In this document: in pieces, positions 36,402-44,877 of the stretch
Numbering within the stretch: position 1 is the first letter of the stretch
Layout: each line of letters begins with the position of its first letter
DNA from: Chelativorans xinjiangensis
Lineage (GTDB): Bacteria > Pseudomonadota > Alphaproteobacteria > Rhizobiales > Rhizobiaceae
Assembly: GCF_009812055.1 (NCBI RefSeq)
Contig: NZ_WQNH01000029.1
Location: 1 to 64,000, forward strand
Direction: 5' to 3'
Length of the DNA: 64,000 bases
Notes under the pieces: model-generated
Databases searched by the model: none
Seen by the model: the letters and a program-made list of their open reading frames with translations, nothing else
Told to the model about the DNA's origin: nothing
Position numbers and translations under genes: made by a program

Positions 36402-36473
36402 GATCGATTAACCATAAACGCCGTCACCCGCCCCGGCAAGACGGACGAAGGTCCTCAATTGGGGTTAAGCCCG

Positions 36474-37115
36474 TCAGATTTCGACCAGGTGATTGTCGAT
36501 CTCGTTGGGGTTTTCGTCGCCCGCGGGAAAGTGGGCAGCAAGCTCGGCACCGACGATCTCCACCGCCTCGGCAAAGCCTTCGGCGAGCACACCGCGCGCC
36601 GCGGCCCCCGTGAGCTTCGCCACGGTTTCGTTCCAGCGCTCCTGCGGCACCCGCGCATTGATACCCGCGTCGGCCATCACCTCGGCATAATGCTCGGCCA
36701 GTGAGACGAAGATCAGAACGCCCGTCCGCTCGCGGGTCATGTGGATATTGTGGGCGAAAAACTGACGCAGGGCCTCCCCGTGGGCGCGCCGATAGCGCAG
36801 CCCTCGCGGAACGAAACATATGCGCCAGCCCGGAAACGCCCTCAGCACCAGGAGCGCGGCGCCCAGCGCCGCAAGTTCGGCGGCAACCAGCATCGCGGGC
36901 GTGATGCTCACCCACCAGTAATGCAGAGCGAAAGCCGCCAGCAGGCTGACGACCAGGATCGACAGGGCGACGAAAAAGGCGGCGGGATAGAAATAGCTGT
37001 CGCTCGCGCGCGCCAGGACGCAATAGATCTCGCCGGAAGTCCGGCTCTCCGCTCGCCCGATCGCATCGGCAACACGTTTCCGCTCTTCATCGGTGAAGAT
37101 GTTTGCGTTCGCCAT
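36474..37115 (-). CDS. TPM-domain membrane protein (second of pair)
   Basis: A 213-residue protein with two close hydrophobic segments (about 40-60 and 66-90) and a TPM-like domain. Conserved stretches are ERKRVADAIGRAESRTSGEIYCVLA and HMTRERTGVLIFVSLAEHYAEVMAD. ATG at 37115 is used; a GTG at 37124 would overlap the upstream stop (GTGA) and may be the coupled start. It is paired with the YgcG-type TPM gene. Function unclear; TPM domains are linked to membrane quality control or photosystem repair. Confidence 0.8.
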   Translation of the reverse strand: MANANIFTDEERKRVADAIGRAESRTSGEIYCVLARASDSYFYPAAFFVALSILVVSLLAAFALHYWWVSITPAMLVAAELAALGAALLVLRAFPGWRICFVPRGLRYRRAHGEALRQFFAHNIHMTRERTGVLIFVSLAEHYAEVMADAGINARVPQERWNETVAKLTGAAARGVLAEGFAEAVEIVGAELAAHFPAGDENPNEIDNHLVEI

Positions 37116-37120
37116 CGGTC

Positions 37121-37915
37121 TCACCAGCTCCCTGAAGCGCCGCCGCCACCCGACGAGCCGCCGCCGCCGGAAAACCCACCGCTGCTGCCCGACGACCAGC
37201 CGGACGAGCCGCTGCGTCCACCGCTCCTACCGCGAGAGGTGTAGTCGAACTCCATGCCCAACCACCGATAGCGCCTGGGGCCGATCTTGCGGCCGAAAAA
37301 CTGTGGCAGAAACGCGAAGGCGAAGCCGCCAAAGAAGATGGTGCCCCACACGATGAAGAACAGGACCACCGGCCAGATGGGCTCCGCGTTCTCCTCCGCG
37401 GCGCGCCGGGCGCGGGCTTCCAGCTCGGCGGCATTGCCTTCGAGCACGGTGACGATATCGTCGACGGCGCCCGTAATGCCGCCGGCATAATCCCCCGCAC
37501 GGAAGGCCGGAACCATTGTGTTCTCGATGATGAGCTTGGCATGCAGGTCCGTCAGCGTCCCTTCCAGCCCGTAGCCCACCTCGATGCGCATCCTGCGGTC
37601 GTTGAGCGCCACCAGAAGCAGCACGCCATTGTCCTCGCCGGCCTGGCCCAGGCCCCAGGCGCGGAACAGGCGGTTGGCGTAGGGCTCGATGGCTTCGCCG
37701 TCGAGACTTTCGATGGTAGCAACCACGATCTGGTCCGACGACTTTGCCTCGAAGGCCGCGAGCTTTTCCGTGAGCCCCGCCTCGGCCCCGGCGTCGAGCA
37801 GGCCGGCATTGTCCACCACGCGGCCTGTGAGCTGGGGCAGTTCGGCCGCGAGCGCGGACACGGCAAACAGAAGCAGGCCTGCGCAAACCCAGGCGAAAAC
37901 ACCCCGTCCCGCCAT
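37121..37915 (-). CDS. TPM domain protein, YgcG-like
   Basis: A 264-residue protein with signal peptide (MAGRGVFAWVCAGLLLFAVSALA). The TPM domain (about 25-150) reads LTGRVVDNAGLLDAGAEAGLTEKLAAFEAKSSDQIVVATIESLDG...YANRLFRAWGLGQAGEDNGVLLLVALNDRRMRIEVGYG. One transmembrane helix lies near 185-205, and the tail is rich in Gly and Ser (SSGGFSGGGGSSGGGGASGSW). This matches LemA-associated YgcG proteins. It follows lemA on the same strand after a palindromic repeat. Confidence 0.88.
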   Translation of the reverse strand: MAGRGVFAWVCAGLLLFAVSALAAELPQLTGRVVDNAGLLDAGAEAGLTEKLAAFEAKSSDQIVVATIESLDGEAIEPYANRLFRAWGLGQAGEDNGVLLLVALNDRRMRIEVGYGLEGTLTDLHAKLIIENTMVPAFRAGDYAGGITGAVDDIVTVLEGNAAELEARARRAAEENAEPIWPVVLFFIVWGTIFFGGFAFAFLPQFFGRKIGPRRYRWLGMEFDYTSRGRSGGRSGSSGWSSGSSGGFSGGGGSSGGGGASGSW

Positions 37916-37938
37916 GCGGTAATATCCCGTCAGGCTAA

Positions 37939-38040
37939 AGCAATTCCAGGAAAAGTGGAAATCGGTTTTCCGTCCGGAATTGCGACAAAACAATGAGTTA
38001 GACCAGTTCATCGGTTCCATGAAACGATGAACTGGTCTAG
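37939..38040. repeat. Palindromic intergenic repeat, family 2 copy A
   Basis: A 102-bp element. The left half reads AGCAATTCCAGGAAAAGTGG...TTTTCCGTCCGGAATTGCG, itself an interrupted dyad. The right half is a hairpin TAGACCAGTTCATCG / CGATGAACTGGTCTA ending in CTAG. The reverse complement of the 40651-40748 element matches it at nearly every position. The TAG stop codon of lemA (38037-38039, minus strand) lies inside its CTAG end. Confidence 0.85.
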
Positions 38041-38669
38041 CCGCCATTGCCGAAATCGACTTCGGGCACCTGCATATTCTCTTCGGAGATCGTGAAGCTC
38101 TGCATCGGCTCGGCGTCGGTGAACCAGAACTTCGCCCACAAGAGCGACGGCAGCGTCCGGAGCGAGGTGTTGTAGAGCCGCACCGCCTCGATATAGTCGC
38201 GCCGGGCCACCGCGATGCGGTTTTCCGTGCCTTCAAGCTGCGCCTGGAGCGCCAGGAAATTCTGGTTCGCCTTCAGGTCCGGATAGTTCTCCACCACCGC
38301 GAGCAGCCGCGACAGCGCCCCGGTCAGCTGCGCCTGGTTTTCCTGGAAGACACGGAACGCCTCCGGGTCGGTCAGCATGTCCGGCGTTATCTGCACCTGT
38401 GTCGCTTTGGCGCGCGCTTCCACCACCCCTTCGAGCACCTCGCGCTCGTGGCTGGCATAGCCCTTCACCGTCTCCACCAGATTGGGGATCAGGTCCGTGC
38501 GGCGCTGATACTGATTCAGGACCTCGCTCCACGCCGCCTTCGCCTGCTCCTCCCGTGTGGGGATGGTGTTGAACCCGCAGGCAGAAAGGAAGGGCAGCGT
38601 GAGGAGAAGCAAGAGAAAGACACGAAAGCTCTTCGGCGCCAAGGTCGCCAGGGTCAATGAGTTCGGCAT
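38037..38669 (-). CDS. lemA: LemA family lipoprotein
   Basis: A 210-residue LemA-family protein with an N-terminal lipobox (LPFLSACGFN, lipidated Cys at about 31) and a helical LemA domain. Conserved stretches are YQRRTDLIPNLVETVKGYASHEREVLEGVVEARAKA and NYPDLKANQNFLALQAQLEGTENRIAVARRDYIEAV. ATG at 38669 has GAGG 7 bases upstream. It is followed by two TPM genes, the usual lemA context. The stop TAG comes from a palindromic repeat, so the C-terminus may have been reset by its arrival. Confidence 0.92.
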   Translation of the reverse strand: MPNSLTLATLAPKSFRVFLLLLLTLPFLSACGFNTIPTREEQAKAAWSEVLNQYQRRTDLIPNLVETVKGYASHEREVLEGVVEARAKATQVQITPDMLTDPEAFRVFQENQAQLTGALSRLLAVVENYPDLKANQNFLALQAQLEGTENRIAVARRDYIEAVRLYNTSLRTLPSLLWAKFWFTDAEPMQSFTISEENMQVPEVDFGNGG

Positions 38670-38731
38670 GAAAAATCCTCGAATCGAAAATCGACCGGGG
38701 CGGAGAATAATGCTATTCGCCTGGCAAGGGA

Positions 38732-39010
38732 ATGACCGACAAGAAACGGACCGACAGGCGGATGGGCGACAAGCGCCGCGACGAGCAGGCACAGGAGGAG
38801 TCTCGCCGCATCCTGGAGCGCGTCGACCGGGAATCGGACCTCTTCATGCGCATGGCCTCTAGAGCGCGCGACCATCTCACCGCATCGGAAGCGCAAAGCG
38901 AGGACTGGACGGAGCTGTGGGGCCGGCGCATCGGCCGTGTCCTGGGAGTGCTCTTTGCGCTCGCTCTCATCATCTGGCTGTGGTCGTATCTGGCGGGCGG
39001 CGCATCGTGA
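38732..39010 (+). CDS. Small protein with C-terminal membrane helix
   Basis: A 92-residue protein. A highly charged N-terminal part (KKRTDRRMGDKRRDEQ, then an amphipathic helix) is followed by one hydrophobic segment (VLGVLFALALIIWLWSYLA) at the C-terminus. It is likely tail-anchored in the inner membrane. Divergent from lemA. Its TGA overlaps the GTG start of the pyridoxal kinase gene (GTGA), so they are coupled. I do not recognise the family. Confidence 0.7.
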   Translation: MTDKKRTDRRMGDKRRDEQAQEESRRILERVDRESDLFMRMASRARDHLTASEAQSEDWTELWGRRIGRVLGVLFALALIIWLWSYLAGGAS

Positions 39011-39888
39011 CGGAGACGATGGACGGCGTCCCCCGCCGGCGCGCAGTCGTCGTCATATCGAGCCACGTAGCGCGCGGCTCGGTGGGAAATCGCGCCTCCG
39101 TCTTCGCGCTGGAGACGCTGGGGCATCCCGTGTGGGCGGTGCCGACGGTCATGCTGCCCTGGCATCCCGGCCACGGACCGGCGACGCGCATCGTGCCGCC
39201 GGCTGCCGATTTCGCCGCCTTCATGCGCGATCTGGAGGAGGCGCCCTGGTTGGGCGAGGTCGCCGCGGTGCTCTCTGGCTATCTTGGCGAGGCCGCGCAG
39301 GCCCCCGCGGTTGCCTCGCTGGTGCGTCGGGTGAAGGAGAAAAACCCCGAGGCGCTCTACGTCTGCGATCCCGTCATCGGTGACATCGGCGGGCTTTACG
39401 TGCCGAAAGCCGTCGCCGCGGCCATGCGGGAGGACCTTTTGCCACTCGCCGACATCGCCACGCCCAACCGCTACGAGCTGGCCTGGTTCGCCGGTGAAAA
39501 GCTGGAGACGATCGAGGCGCTCGCCGATGCCGCCCTTCGCGCCGCCCCGCCCGCCATGCTGGTGACCTCGGCGCCCGGTTCGGCAAAAAGCAGCATAGGC
39601 AACCTGCTCCTCATGCCCGGGGAAGCGCATCTGGCCGAGCATCCCGCCATAGAGGATCCCGCCAAGGGGCCGGGCGACCTGACGGCGGCGCTGCTTCTGG
39701 CTTGGCTGTTGCGCGGCGCATCACCGGCGGAAGCGCTCCGCCGCACCACTGCGGCGGTATTCGAAGCGCTGGCGCGCACAGCCGAGCGCGGCGCCGACGA
39801 ACTCATGCTGGAGACCGATGCCAAAAGCCTTTCCAGGCCCACTGCGACCGTGCAGATGCGCCCCGTTCCGCTGCCCCGCGGGGCCTAG
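39007..39888 (+). CDS. pdxY: Pyridoxal kinase, PdxY/PdxK type
   Basis: Ribokinase-fold kinase that salvages pyridoxal to pyridoxal 5'-phosphate. The 293 residues (289 from the ATG at 39019) include VVVISSHVARGSVGNRA, LYVCDPVIGDIGGLYVP and IATPNRYELAWFAG. The catalytic region KGPGDLTAALLLAWLL has the invariant Asp. The GTG start overlaps the stop of the upstream membrane protein gene. The TAG stop lies in the CTAG end of a palindromic repeat. Confidence 0.92.
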   Translation: MTETMDGVPRRRAVVVISSHVARGSVGNRASVFALETLGHPVWAVPTVMLPWHPGHGPATRIVPPAADFAAFMRDLEEAPWLGEVAAVLSGYLGEAAQAPAVASLVRRVKEKNPEALYVCDPVIGDIGGLYVPKAVAAAMREDLLPLADIATPNRYELAWFAGEKLETIEALADAALRAAPPAMLVTSAPGSAKSSIGNLLLMPGEAHLAEHPAIEDPAKGPGDLTAALLLAWLLRGASPAEALRRTTAAVFEALARTAERGADELMLETDAKSLSRPTATVQMRPVPLPRGA

Positions 39889-39935
39889 TGGTGCGATCCT
39901 GATAGGATGGTACTATCTGCTTCGGTCAGACCACC
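39885..39935. repeat. Palindromic intergenic repeat, family 3 copy a (short)
   Basis: It begins CTAGTGGTGCGATCCTGA, has a central ATGGTACTATCTG, and ends GGTCAGACCACCA. It is a shorter version of the 61881-62002 element, with the same outer arms CTAGTGGT / ACCACCA(G). The TAG in its first four bases is the stop codon of pdxY. Confidence 0.75.
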
Positions 39936-39998
39936 AGCGTGCCTAGATAGCGCTTACAGCCTTGCGAACCGCGCTCCTCCCGGCTATTTGCGGTATCC

Positions 39999-40643
39999 AT
40001 GATACACCTGCCTGAGCGGCTCCTGGCCGGATATCGCAATTTCATGTCTCGGCGCTATCCCACCGAAAGCGCCCGCTATCAGTCTCTGGCGCGCGACGGG
40101 CAGTCGCCGGACACAATGGTGATCGCCTGCTGCGATTCGCGCGCCGCTCCCGAGACTGTCTTCGACGCCGGTCCCGGTGAGCTCTTCGTGGTGCGCAACG
40201 TCGCCAACCTCGTGCCGCCCTACGCGCCTGACGACCGCCTCCACGGCACCTCCGCCGCCCTCGAATTCGCCGTGCAGAGCCTCAAGGTGAAGCACATCGT
40301 CGTGATGGGGCACGGCCGCTGCGGCGGCATCGGCGCCGCGCTCAACCCGTCACCCGAGCCGCTGTCGCCGGGCGACTTCATCGGCAAGTGGATGGGCCTC
40401 GTCGCGCCCGCCGCCGAGGCCGTCTCCGGCAACACCATGATGACGGCGGCGGAGCGCCAGACCGCGCTGGAGCGCATCTCCATCCGCTATCAGGTGGCCA
40501 ACCTGCGCACCTTCCCCTGCGTAAAGATCCTCGAGGACAAGGGCCGGCTCACCTTGCACGGCGCATGGTTCGACATCCAGACCGGCGAACTCTGGGTAAT
40601 GGACCCCAAAACCGGTGACTTCGCCCGCCCCGACCTTGGCTGA
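39999..40643 (+). CDS. Beta-class carbonic anhydrase
   Basis: Hydrates CO2 to bicarbonate, supplying pyruvate carboxylase and other carboxylases. The 214 residues have the zinc ligands of the beta class: C and D in VIACCDSRAAPE (about 45), then His and Cys in GHGRCGGIGA (about 105-108). The conserved VRNVANLVPPY lies between. A hairpin with T-run in the downstream repeat probably terminates it. Confidence 0.94.
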   Translation: MIHLPERLLAGYRNFMSRRYPTESARYQSLARDGQSPDTMVIACCDSRAAPETVFDAGPGELFVVRNVANLVPPYAPDDRLHGTSAALEFAVQSLKVKHIVVMGHGRCGGIGAALNPSPEPLSPGDFIGKWMGLVAPAAEAVSGNTMMTAAERQTALERISIRYQVANLRTFPCVKILEDKGRLTLHGAWFDIQTGELWVMDPKTGDFARPDLG

Positions 40644-40650
40644 TCCATCG

Positions 40651-40748
40651 CTAGACCAGTTCATCGTTCATGGAATCGATGAACTGGTCTAGCTCTTTTT
40701 TGTCGCAATTCCGGACGGAAAACCGGTTTCCACTTTTCCTGGATTTGC
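40651..40748. repeat. Palindromic repeat, family 2 copy B, doubling as terminator
   Basis: Inverted copy of the 37939-38040 element. Perfect 16-bp stem CTAGACCAGTTCATCG (40651-40666) / CGATGAACTGGTCTAG (40677-40692) with a 10-base loop, followed by CTCTTTTTTG, a good intrinsic terminator for carbonic anhydrase. Its far end ...GGATTTGCTA includes the TAG stop of the convergent MFS gene. The repeat fills almost the whole 104-bp gap. Confidence 0.85.
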
Positions 40749-41995
40749 TAACCGGGCACGACGGAAACCACGGATGCCTGCGCCGGCTCCGGCAGGCGCC
40801 GCCACAGGAGCCATGCCACAATCGCCATAGCCCCCATTATCGGCACGACCACACTCATGGCGAAGACCGGCTCGCCGATAAGGGCGATGATCGACCCGCC
40901 CACGAGCCCGCCGCCCATCTGCATGAACCCAGCCAGGGCCGCCGCCGCGCCGGCGATATGCGGGAAGGGCGCCAGCGATGCAGTCATCATCGCCGGCATG
41001 ACGAAGGAAATACCGATGGCATAGAGGCCGACGGGACCCATCACGCTCAGGAAGCTGGGCGGCGCGGCGTTGAGCAGATAGGCGAGCAGCGTGCCGCCGA
41101 GCGCGATGAAGCCAAGGCCGACGGGCACCAGGCGGTAGGCGCTGACGCGGCGCATGAGAAAACGCACCGCCAATGCACCGACGAAGAACATGCCCGACTG
41201 CATCAGCATGCCGACGCCGAATGCCGACGGGGACAGCCCGACGCGGCCCATGAGGATGAAAGGCAGCACCGTCGCCTGGGTATACAAGGCGCCGACGCTG
41301 CCCGCGATGACCATGCCGGAGGTCAGGAAATAGGGGCTCTTGAGCAGCGTTCCATAGGCCCGCATGAGCCCGCGTGGACTGATGCGCGAAAGATCCCGGC
41401 TCACCGTCTCGCGCATCCAGAACCGCACGACGAGCACGATAACGAAACCGGCTGCCAGCATGATCAGGAAGATGGCGTGCCACCCGGCAAGCTCCATCGT
41501 CAGCCCGCCAATCGTCGGCGACAAGGCAGGGCCGATCGCAAGGATGATGCCCATCAGGTTCATGATGCGGGCGGACTGCTCATGCGTGAAGAGATCGCGC
41601 ACCACCGCCCGCGCCACGGCCACGCCGACGGCGGCGCCGAACCCCTGCAGAAAACGCGCGGCGATCAGCACCTCCACGCTCGGAGCCAGCACCGCTAACA
41701 GGCTTGCCAGCGCATAGATGCCCATGAAGGCAAAGGTGACGGGCTTGCGCCCGAACCCGTCCGAAAGTGGGCCGCAGAAGAGCTGCGAGACGGCAAAGCC
41801 GGCGAAATAGAGCGACAGCGTCATCTTCACGGCAGCCTCCGTGCTGCCGAACGCCTCGACGATCTGCGGCATGGCGGGCGTGTAGAGCGCCATGGAGACC
41901 GGCCCCACGGCCACGAGCATGGCGCCGATCATGCTGACGCGGCGCTCGCTCATGATCGGCGCCGCCATGGAGATGGCATCGCTCTGAATGTTCAT
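40748..41995 (-). CDS. Bcr/CflA-type multidrug efflux MFS transporter
   Basis: A 415-residue drug:H+ antiporter with 12 hydrophobic segments. Bcr/CflA features are GPVSMALYTPAMPQIVEAFGS in the first helix region, GPLSDGFGRKPV (motif A), and ARAVVRDLFTHEQSARIMNLM after RFLQGFGAAVGVAV (motif C region). A MarR regulator gene lies 40 bp upstream on the same strand, a common pairing for efflux control. Substrate unknown. Confidence 0.9.
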   Translation of the reverse strand: MNIQSDAISMAAPIMSERRVSMIGAMLVAVGPVSMALYTPAMPQIVEAFGSTEAAVKMTLSLYFAGFAVSQLFCGPLSDGFGRKPVTFAFMGIYALASLLAVLAPSVEVLIAARFLQGFGAAVGVAVARAVVRDLFTHEQSARIMNLMGIILAIGPALSPTIGGLTMELAGWHAIFLIMLAAGFVIVLVVRFWMRETVSRDLSRISPRGLMRAYGTLLKSPYFLTSGMVIAGSVGALYTQATVLPFILMGRVGLSPSAFGVGMLMQSGMFFVGALAVRFLMRRVSAYRLVPVGLGFIALGGTLLAYLLNAAPPSFLSVMGPVGLYAIGISFVMPAMMTASLAPFPHIAGAAAALAGFMQMGGGLVGGSIIALIGEPVFAMSVVVPIMGAMAIVAWLLWRRLPEPAQASVVSVVPG

Positions 41996-42035
41996 TCGCT
42001 TTCGCTTGCCTCCGGCGCGGCCCGCGCCGCCACGT

Positions 42036-42479
42036 TCACGCGCCGCCGGTGAAGTTGCCGCGCACCGCCTTCAAGAGTTCCTGGAGGCCGGACCATTCCG
42101 CCTCGCTTAAGTTCCCGCGCGCGCGCGAACGCACCTTCAGCCCCACACGCCGGACCGCTTCCAGCGCGCCGTCAGCCTTTTCCGTCAGGCGCACCAGCTT
42201 GGCGCGGCGGTCGGAGGGGTCCGGCACGCGCTTGACCAGCCCCCGTTCCTCGAGCCGGTCGAGATAGGCGCTGAGCGTCATCGCCTCCAACCCCATGCGC
42301 TCGGCCAAGACGTTCTGGCGCACCTCGCCGAAGCGCGCGGCATAGACGAGCGTACGCGCCTCTCCCGGCGTCACGCCGATGCCCGCCGCCTCGATGCATC
42401 GGTCCATCTCCGCCCGTATCAGGCGCGCCAGATCGGTAACGAGAAAGCCGAAGGAATCGGGATCGAATCGAGGGCTCAA
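42036..42479 (-). CDS. MarR family regulator of the efflux pump
   Basis: A 147-residue MarR-type protein. The winged helix-turn-helix (about 45-110) reads VRQNVLAERMGLEAMTLSAYLDRLEERGLVKRVPDPSDRRAKLVRLT. TTG at 42479 is preferred because GAGGAG lies 5 bases upstream; a TTG at 42506 gives nine more residues without a good site. It is upstream of the MFS gene on the same strand and divergent from the M3 peptidase gene, with an operator-like dyad between. Confidence 0.88.
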   Translation of the reverse strand: MSPRFDPDSFGFLVTDLARLIRAEMDRCIEAAGIGVTPGEARTLVYAARFGEVRQNVLAERMGLEAMTLSAYLDRLEERGLVKRVPDPSDRRAKLVRLTEKADGALEAVRRVGLKVRSRARGNLSEAEWSGLQELLKAVRGNFTGGA

Positions 42480-42506
42480 AAAGTCTCCTCGCGAGATGGC
42501 TCGCAA

Positions 42507-42529
42507 AATAGTAAGTGTTGCTTATTAAA
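42507..42529. promoter_or_regulatory. Candidate MarR operator
   Basis: Imperfect inverted repeat TAGTAAG - TGTTG - CTTATTA (one arm mismatch) in an AT-rich patch in the divergent promoter. It is the size and symmetry expected of a MarR site and suggests self-regulation. Confidence 0.5.
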
Positions 42530-42655
42530 TGCGAATGTAAGCGCGCGCCCGGCGGAGTCAAGTTCAAGTGTTGCGCAGCGAGCCCGCCGGCTCTACATCG
42601 GGTACGGTCTGCTGTTCCCGCGCCTCCTTTTCCTGCTTCGTTTCAAGGGTTTCCC

Positions 42656-44713
42656 ATGGCTCCTGCCCCCTCCGCCGTCGATCTTGCGACACATCCGCTC
42701 ACCGCGTGGAACGGGCCGCTCGGCCTGCCCGAGTTCGGCCACATCGACGAAAGCACACTCTCATCGGCCTTCGACGCCGCCCTTGCCGCCCACGAGGTGG
42801 AGATCGCCGACATCGCCGGGAATGACGAAACGCCGAGCATCGACAACACGCTTGCCGCGCTCGAGCTTTCCGGCGAGCCGCTGTCGCGCGTCTCGGCCGT
42901 CTTCTGGTGCCGCGCCGGCGCACATACGAACGAGACGATCCAGAAGCTGGAGCGCGAGATCTCGCCGCGCATGGCGCGCCACTATTCCCGCATCACCATG
43001 AACGAGGCGCTGTTCAGGCGCCTCGACACGCTCTACGCGGCGCGCGAAACCCTCGACCTCGACAAGGAGACGGACCGCGTTCTGGAAAAGACGTGGAAGC
43101 GCTTCGTCCGCGGCGGTGCCAGGCTCGACGCGGAAGGCAAAACGCGCCTTGCCGAGATCAACGAGGAGCTTGCCGCCCTCGGCGCCCGTTTCGGCCAGAA
43201 CGTGCTGGCCGACGAGAGCAAATGGGCGCTGTTCCTGGACGAGAGCGACCTCGCCGGTCTGCCCGCCTCGCTAAGAAGCGCAATGGCGGAGGCAGCCGAA
43301 TCCCGTGGAGAGCCCGGCCGCTACGCCGTCACCCTGTCGCGCTCCATCGCCGAGCCCTTCCTTGCCGCCTCCGCCCGCCGCGACCTGCGCGAGACGGTGC
43401 TTCATGCCTTCATCCGCCGCAGCGAGAACGAGGGCGAGGCGAACAACGCCGGCATCGTGCGCGACACGCTTCGGCTGCGCGCCGAGAAGGCGCGGCTGCT
43501 CGGCTACGAGAACTACGCAGCCTACAAGCTCGACGACACGATGGCCAAGACGCCGGACGCCGTGATGGAACTCCTTGAGCCCGTCTGGAAGAAGGCGCGC
43601 GAAAAGGCGGCCGAGGACGAGAAGGAACTGCAGCGCATTGCCGCCGCCGAAGGCCACAACCACGCCATTGCCCCCTGGGACTGGCGCTACTACGCCGAGA
43701 AACTGCGTGGTGAGCGTTTCGCCTTCGACGAAAGCGCGCTGGAGCCCTATCTGGCGCTCGAAAACGTTATCGCCGCCGCCTTCGACGTCGCCCACCGCCT
43801 CTTCGGCCTCACCTTCGAGGAGCAGAAGGGCATAGCCGCATGGCACGAGGACGTGCGGGCTTTTACCGTGAAGAACGGCGACGGGACGACGCGCGGCGTC
43901 TTCCTCGCCGACTATTTCAACCGCCCTTCGAAACGCTCCGGTGCCTGGATGAGCGCGCTCCAGTCCGGCTTCAAGCTCGGCCGAGGCCAAAAGCCCATCG
44001 TCTATAACGTGATGAACTTCGCCAAGCCGCCCAAGGGCAAGCCGGCGCCCCTGTCCGTGGACGACGCGCGCACGCTGTTCCACGAGTTCGGCCACGCCCT
44101 GCACGGCCTGCTGAGCGACGTCACCTGGCCCTCCATATCCGGCACCGCCGTCGCCCGCGATTTTGTCGAACTCCCCTCGCAGCTTTTCGAGCACTGGTTC
44201 ACCGTGCCGGAGGTGCTTTCCAGGCACGCCCGCCATGTGGAGACCGGCGAGCCCATGCCGCAAGAGCTTCTGGAGAAGATGCGCGCTGCGCGCAATTTCG
44301 GCTCCGGCTTCGCCACGGTGGAGTTCACCGCCTCCGCATTGGTCGACATGGCCTTCCACGCACGGGAGGAGGCGCCGGAGGACCCGCTGCGCTTCGAGGC
44401 GGAGACCCTGGAAAAGCTCGAAAAGCCCGCGGCCATCCCCATGCGCCACCGCACGCCGCACTTCCTGCACGTCTTCTCCGGTGACGGCTATTCGGCCGGC
44501 TACTACTCATACATGTGGTCGGAGGTGTTGGACGCCGATGCCTTCCGCGCCTTCGAGGAGGCCGGCGACCCGTTCAACCGAGAGGCCGCCGAAAAACTCC
44601 ACCGCCACATCTATTCCGCCGGCGGCTCGGCCGACCCGGAAGAACTCTACATGGCCTTCCGCGGCCGGCTGCCGAGCCCGGAGGCGATGATGGAGAAGAA
44701 GGGGCTCGTCTAG
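42656..44713 (+). CDS. M3 family oligopeptidase (Dcp/OpdA-like)
   Basis: A 685-residue zinc metallopeptidase of family M3 that trims short peptides in the cytosol. The zinc motif HEFGH is at 476-480 within DARTLFHEFGHALHG. The third ligand Glu lies in the following DFVELPSQLFEHW. Length fits Dcp/OpdA (about 680). ATG at 42656 has AAGGG 6 bases upstream; the frame is open upstream into the promoter but has no start context. No signal peptide. Confidence 0.93.
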   Translation: MAPAPSAVDLATHPLTAWNGPLGLPEFGHIDESTLSSAFDAALAAHEVEIADIAGNDETPSIDNTLAALELSGEPLSRVSAVFWCRAGAHTNETIQKLEREISPRMARHYSRITMNEALFRRLDTLYAARETLDLDKETDRVLEKTWKRFVRGGARLDAEGKTRLAEINEELAALGARFGQNVLADESKWALFLDESDLAGLPASLRSAMAEAAESRGEPGRYAVTLSRSIAEPFLAASARRDLRETVLHAFIRRSENEGEANNAGIVRDTLRLRAEKARLLGYENYAAYKLDDTMAKTPDAVMELLEPVWKKAREKAAEDEKELQRIAAAEGHNHAIAPWDWRYYAEKLRGERFAFDESALEPYLALENVIAAAFDVAHRLFGLTFEEQKGIAAWHEDVRAFTVKNGDGTTRGVFLADYFNRPSKRSGAWMSALQSGFKLGRGQKPIVYNVMNFAKPPKGKPAPLSVDDARTLFHEFGHALHGLLSDVTWPSISGTAVARDFVELPSQLFEHWFTVPEVLSRHARHVETGEPMPQELLEKMRAARNFGSGFATVEFTASALVDMAFHAREEAPEDPLRFEAETLEKLEKPAAIPMRHRTPHFLHVFSGDGYSAGYYSYMWSEVLDADAFRAFEEAGDPFNREAAEKLHRHIYSAGGSADPEELYMAFRGRLPSPEAMMEKKGLV

Positions 44714-44795
44714 GCCGCCATGCGAATTCTCCGCAAAGGATGGAAGAAACCGATCGCCACGTCCTTGTAGCTTAGAAAAATCGTCTCATTCCTAC

Positions 44796-44814
44796 TGCAT
44801 TTATGGAAATTGCA
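44796..44814. promoter_or_regulatory. Inverted repeat upstream of the Blh-like gene
   Basis: TGCATTT - ATGGA - AATTGCA, with one mismatch in seven arm positions, 64 bp before the start. It could be a repressor site. No candidate regulator gene is adjacent. Confidence 0.35.
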
Positions 44815-44877
44815 TCTTGACGGTTTCCTCGCTAACTACACGCCGTTGCCACAAGGTACGGCGTGACGGAGATAGCG

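Noticed and set aside
36403-36420. TTAACCAT upstream of the GNAT gene as a full CtrA site
   Set aside because: Only one half-site is present; the second TTAA at the proper 7-bp spacing is missing.
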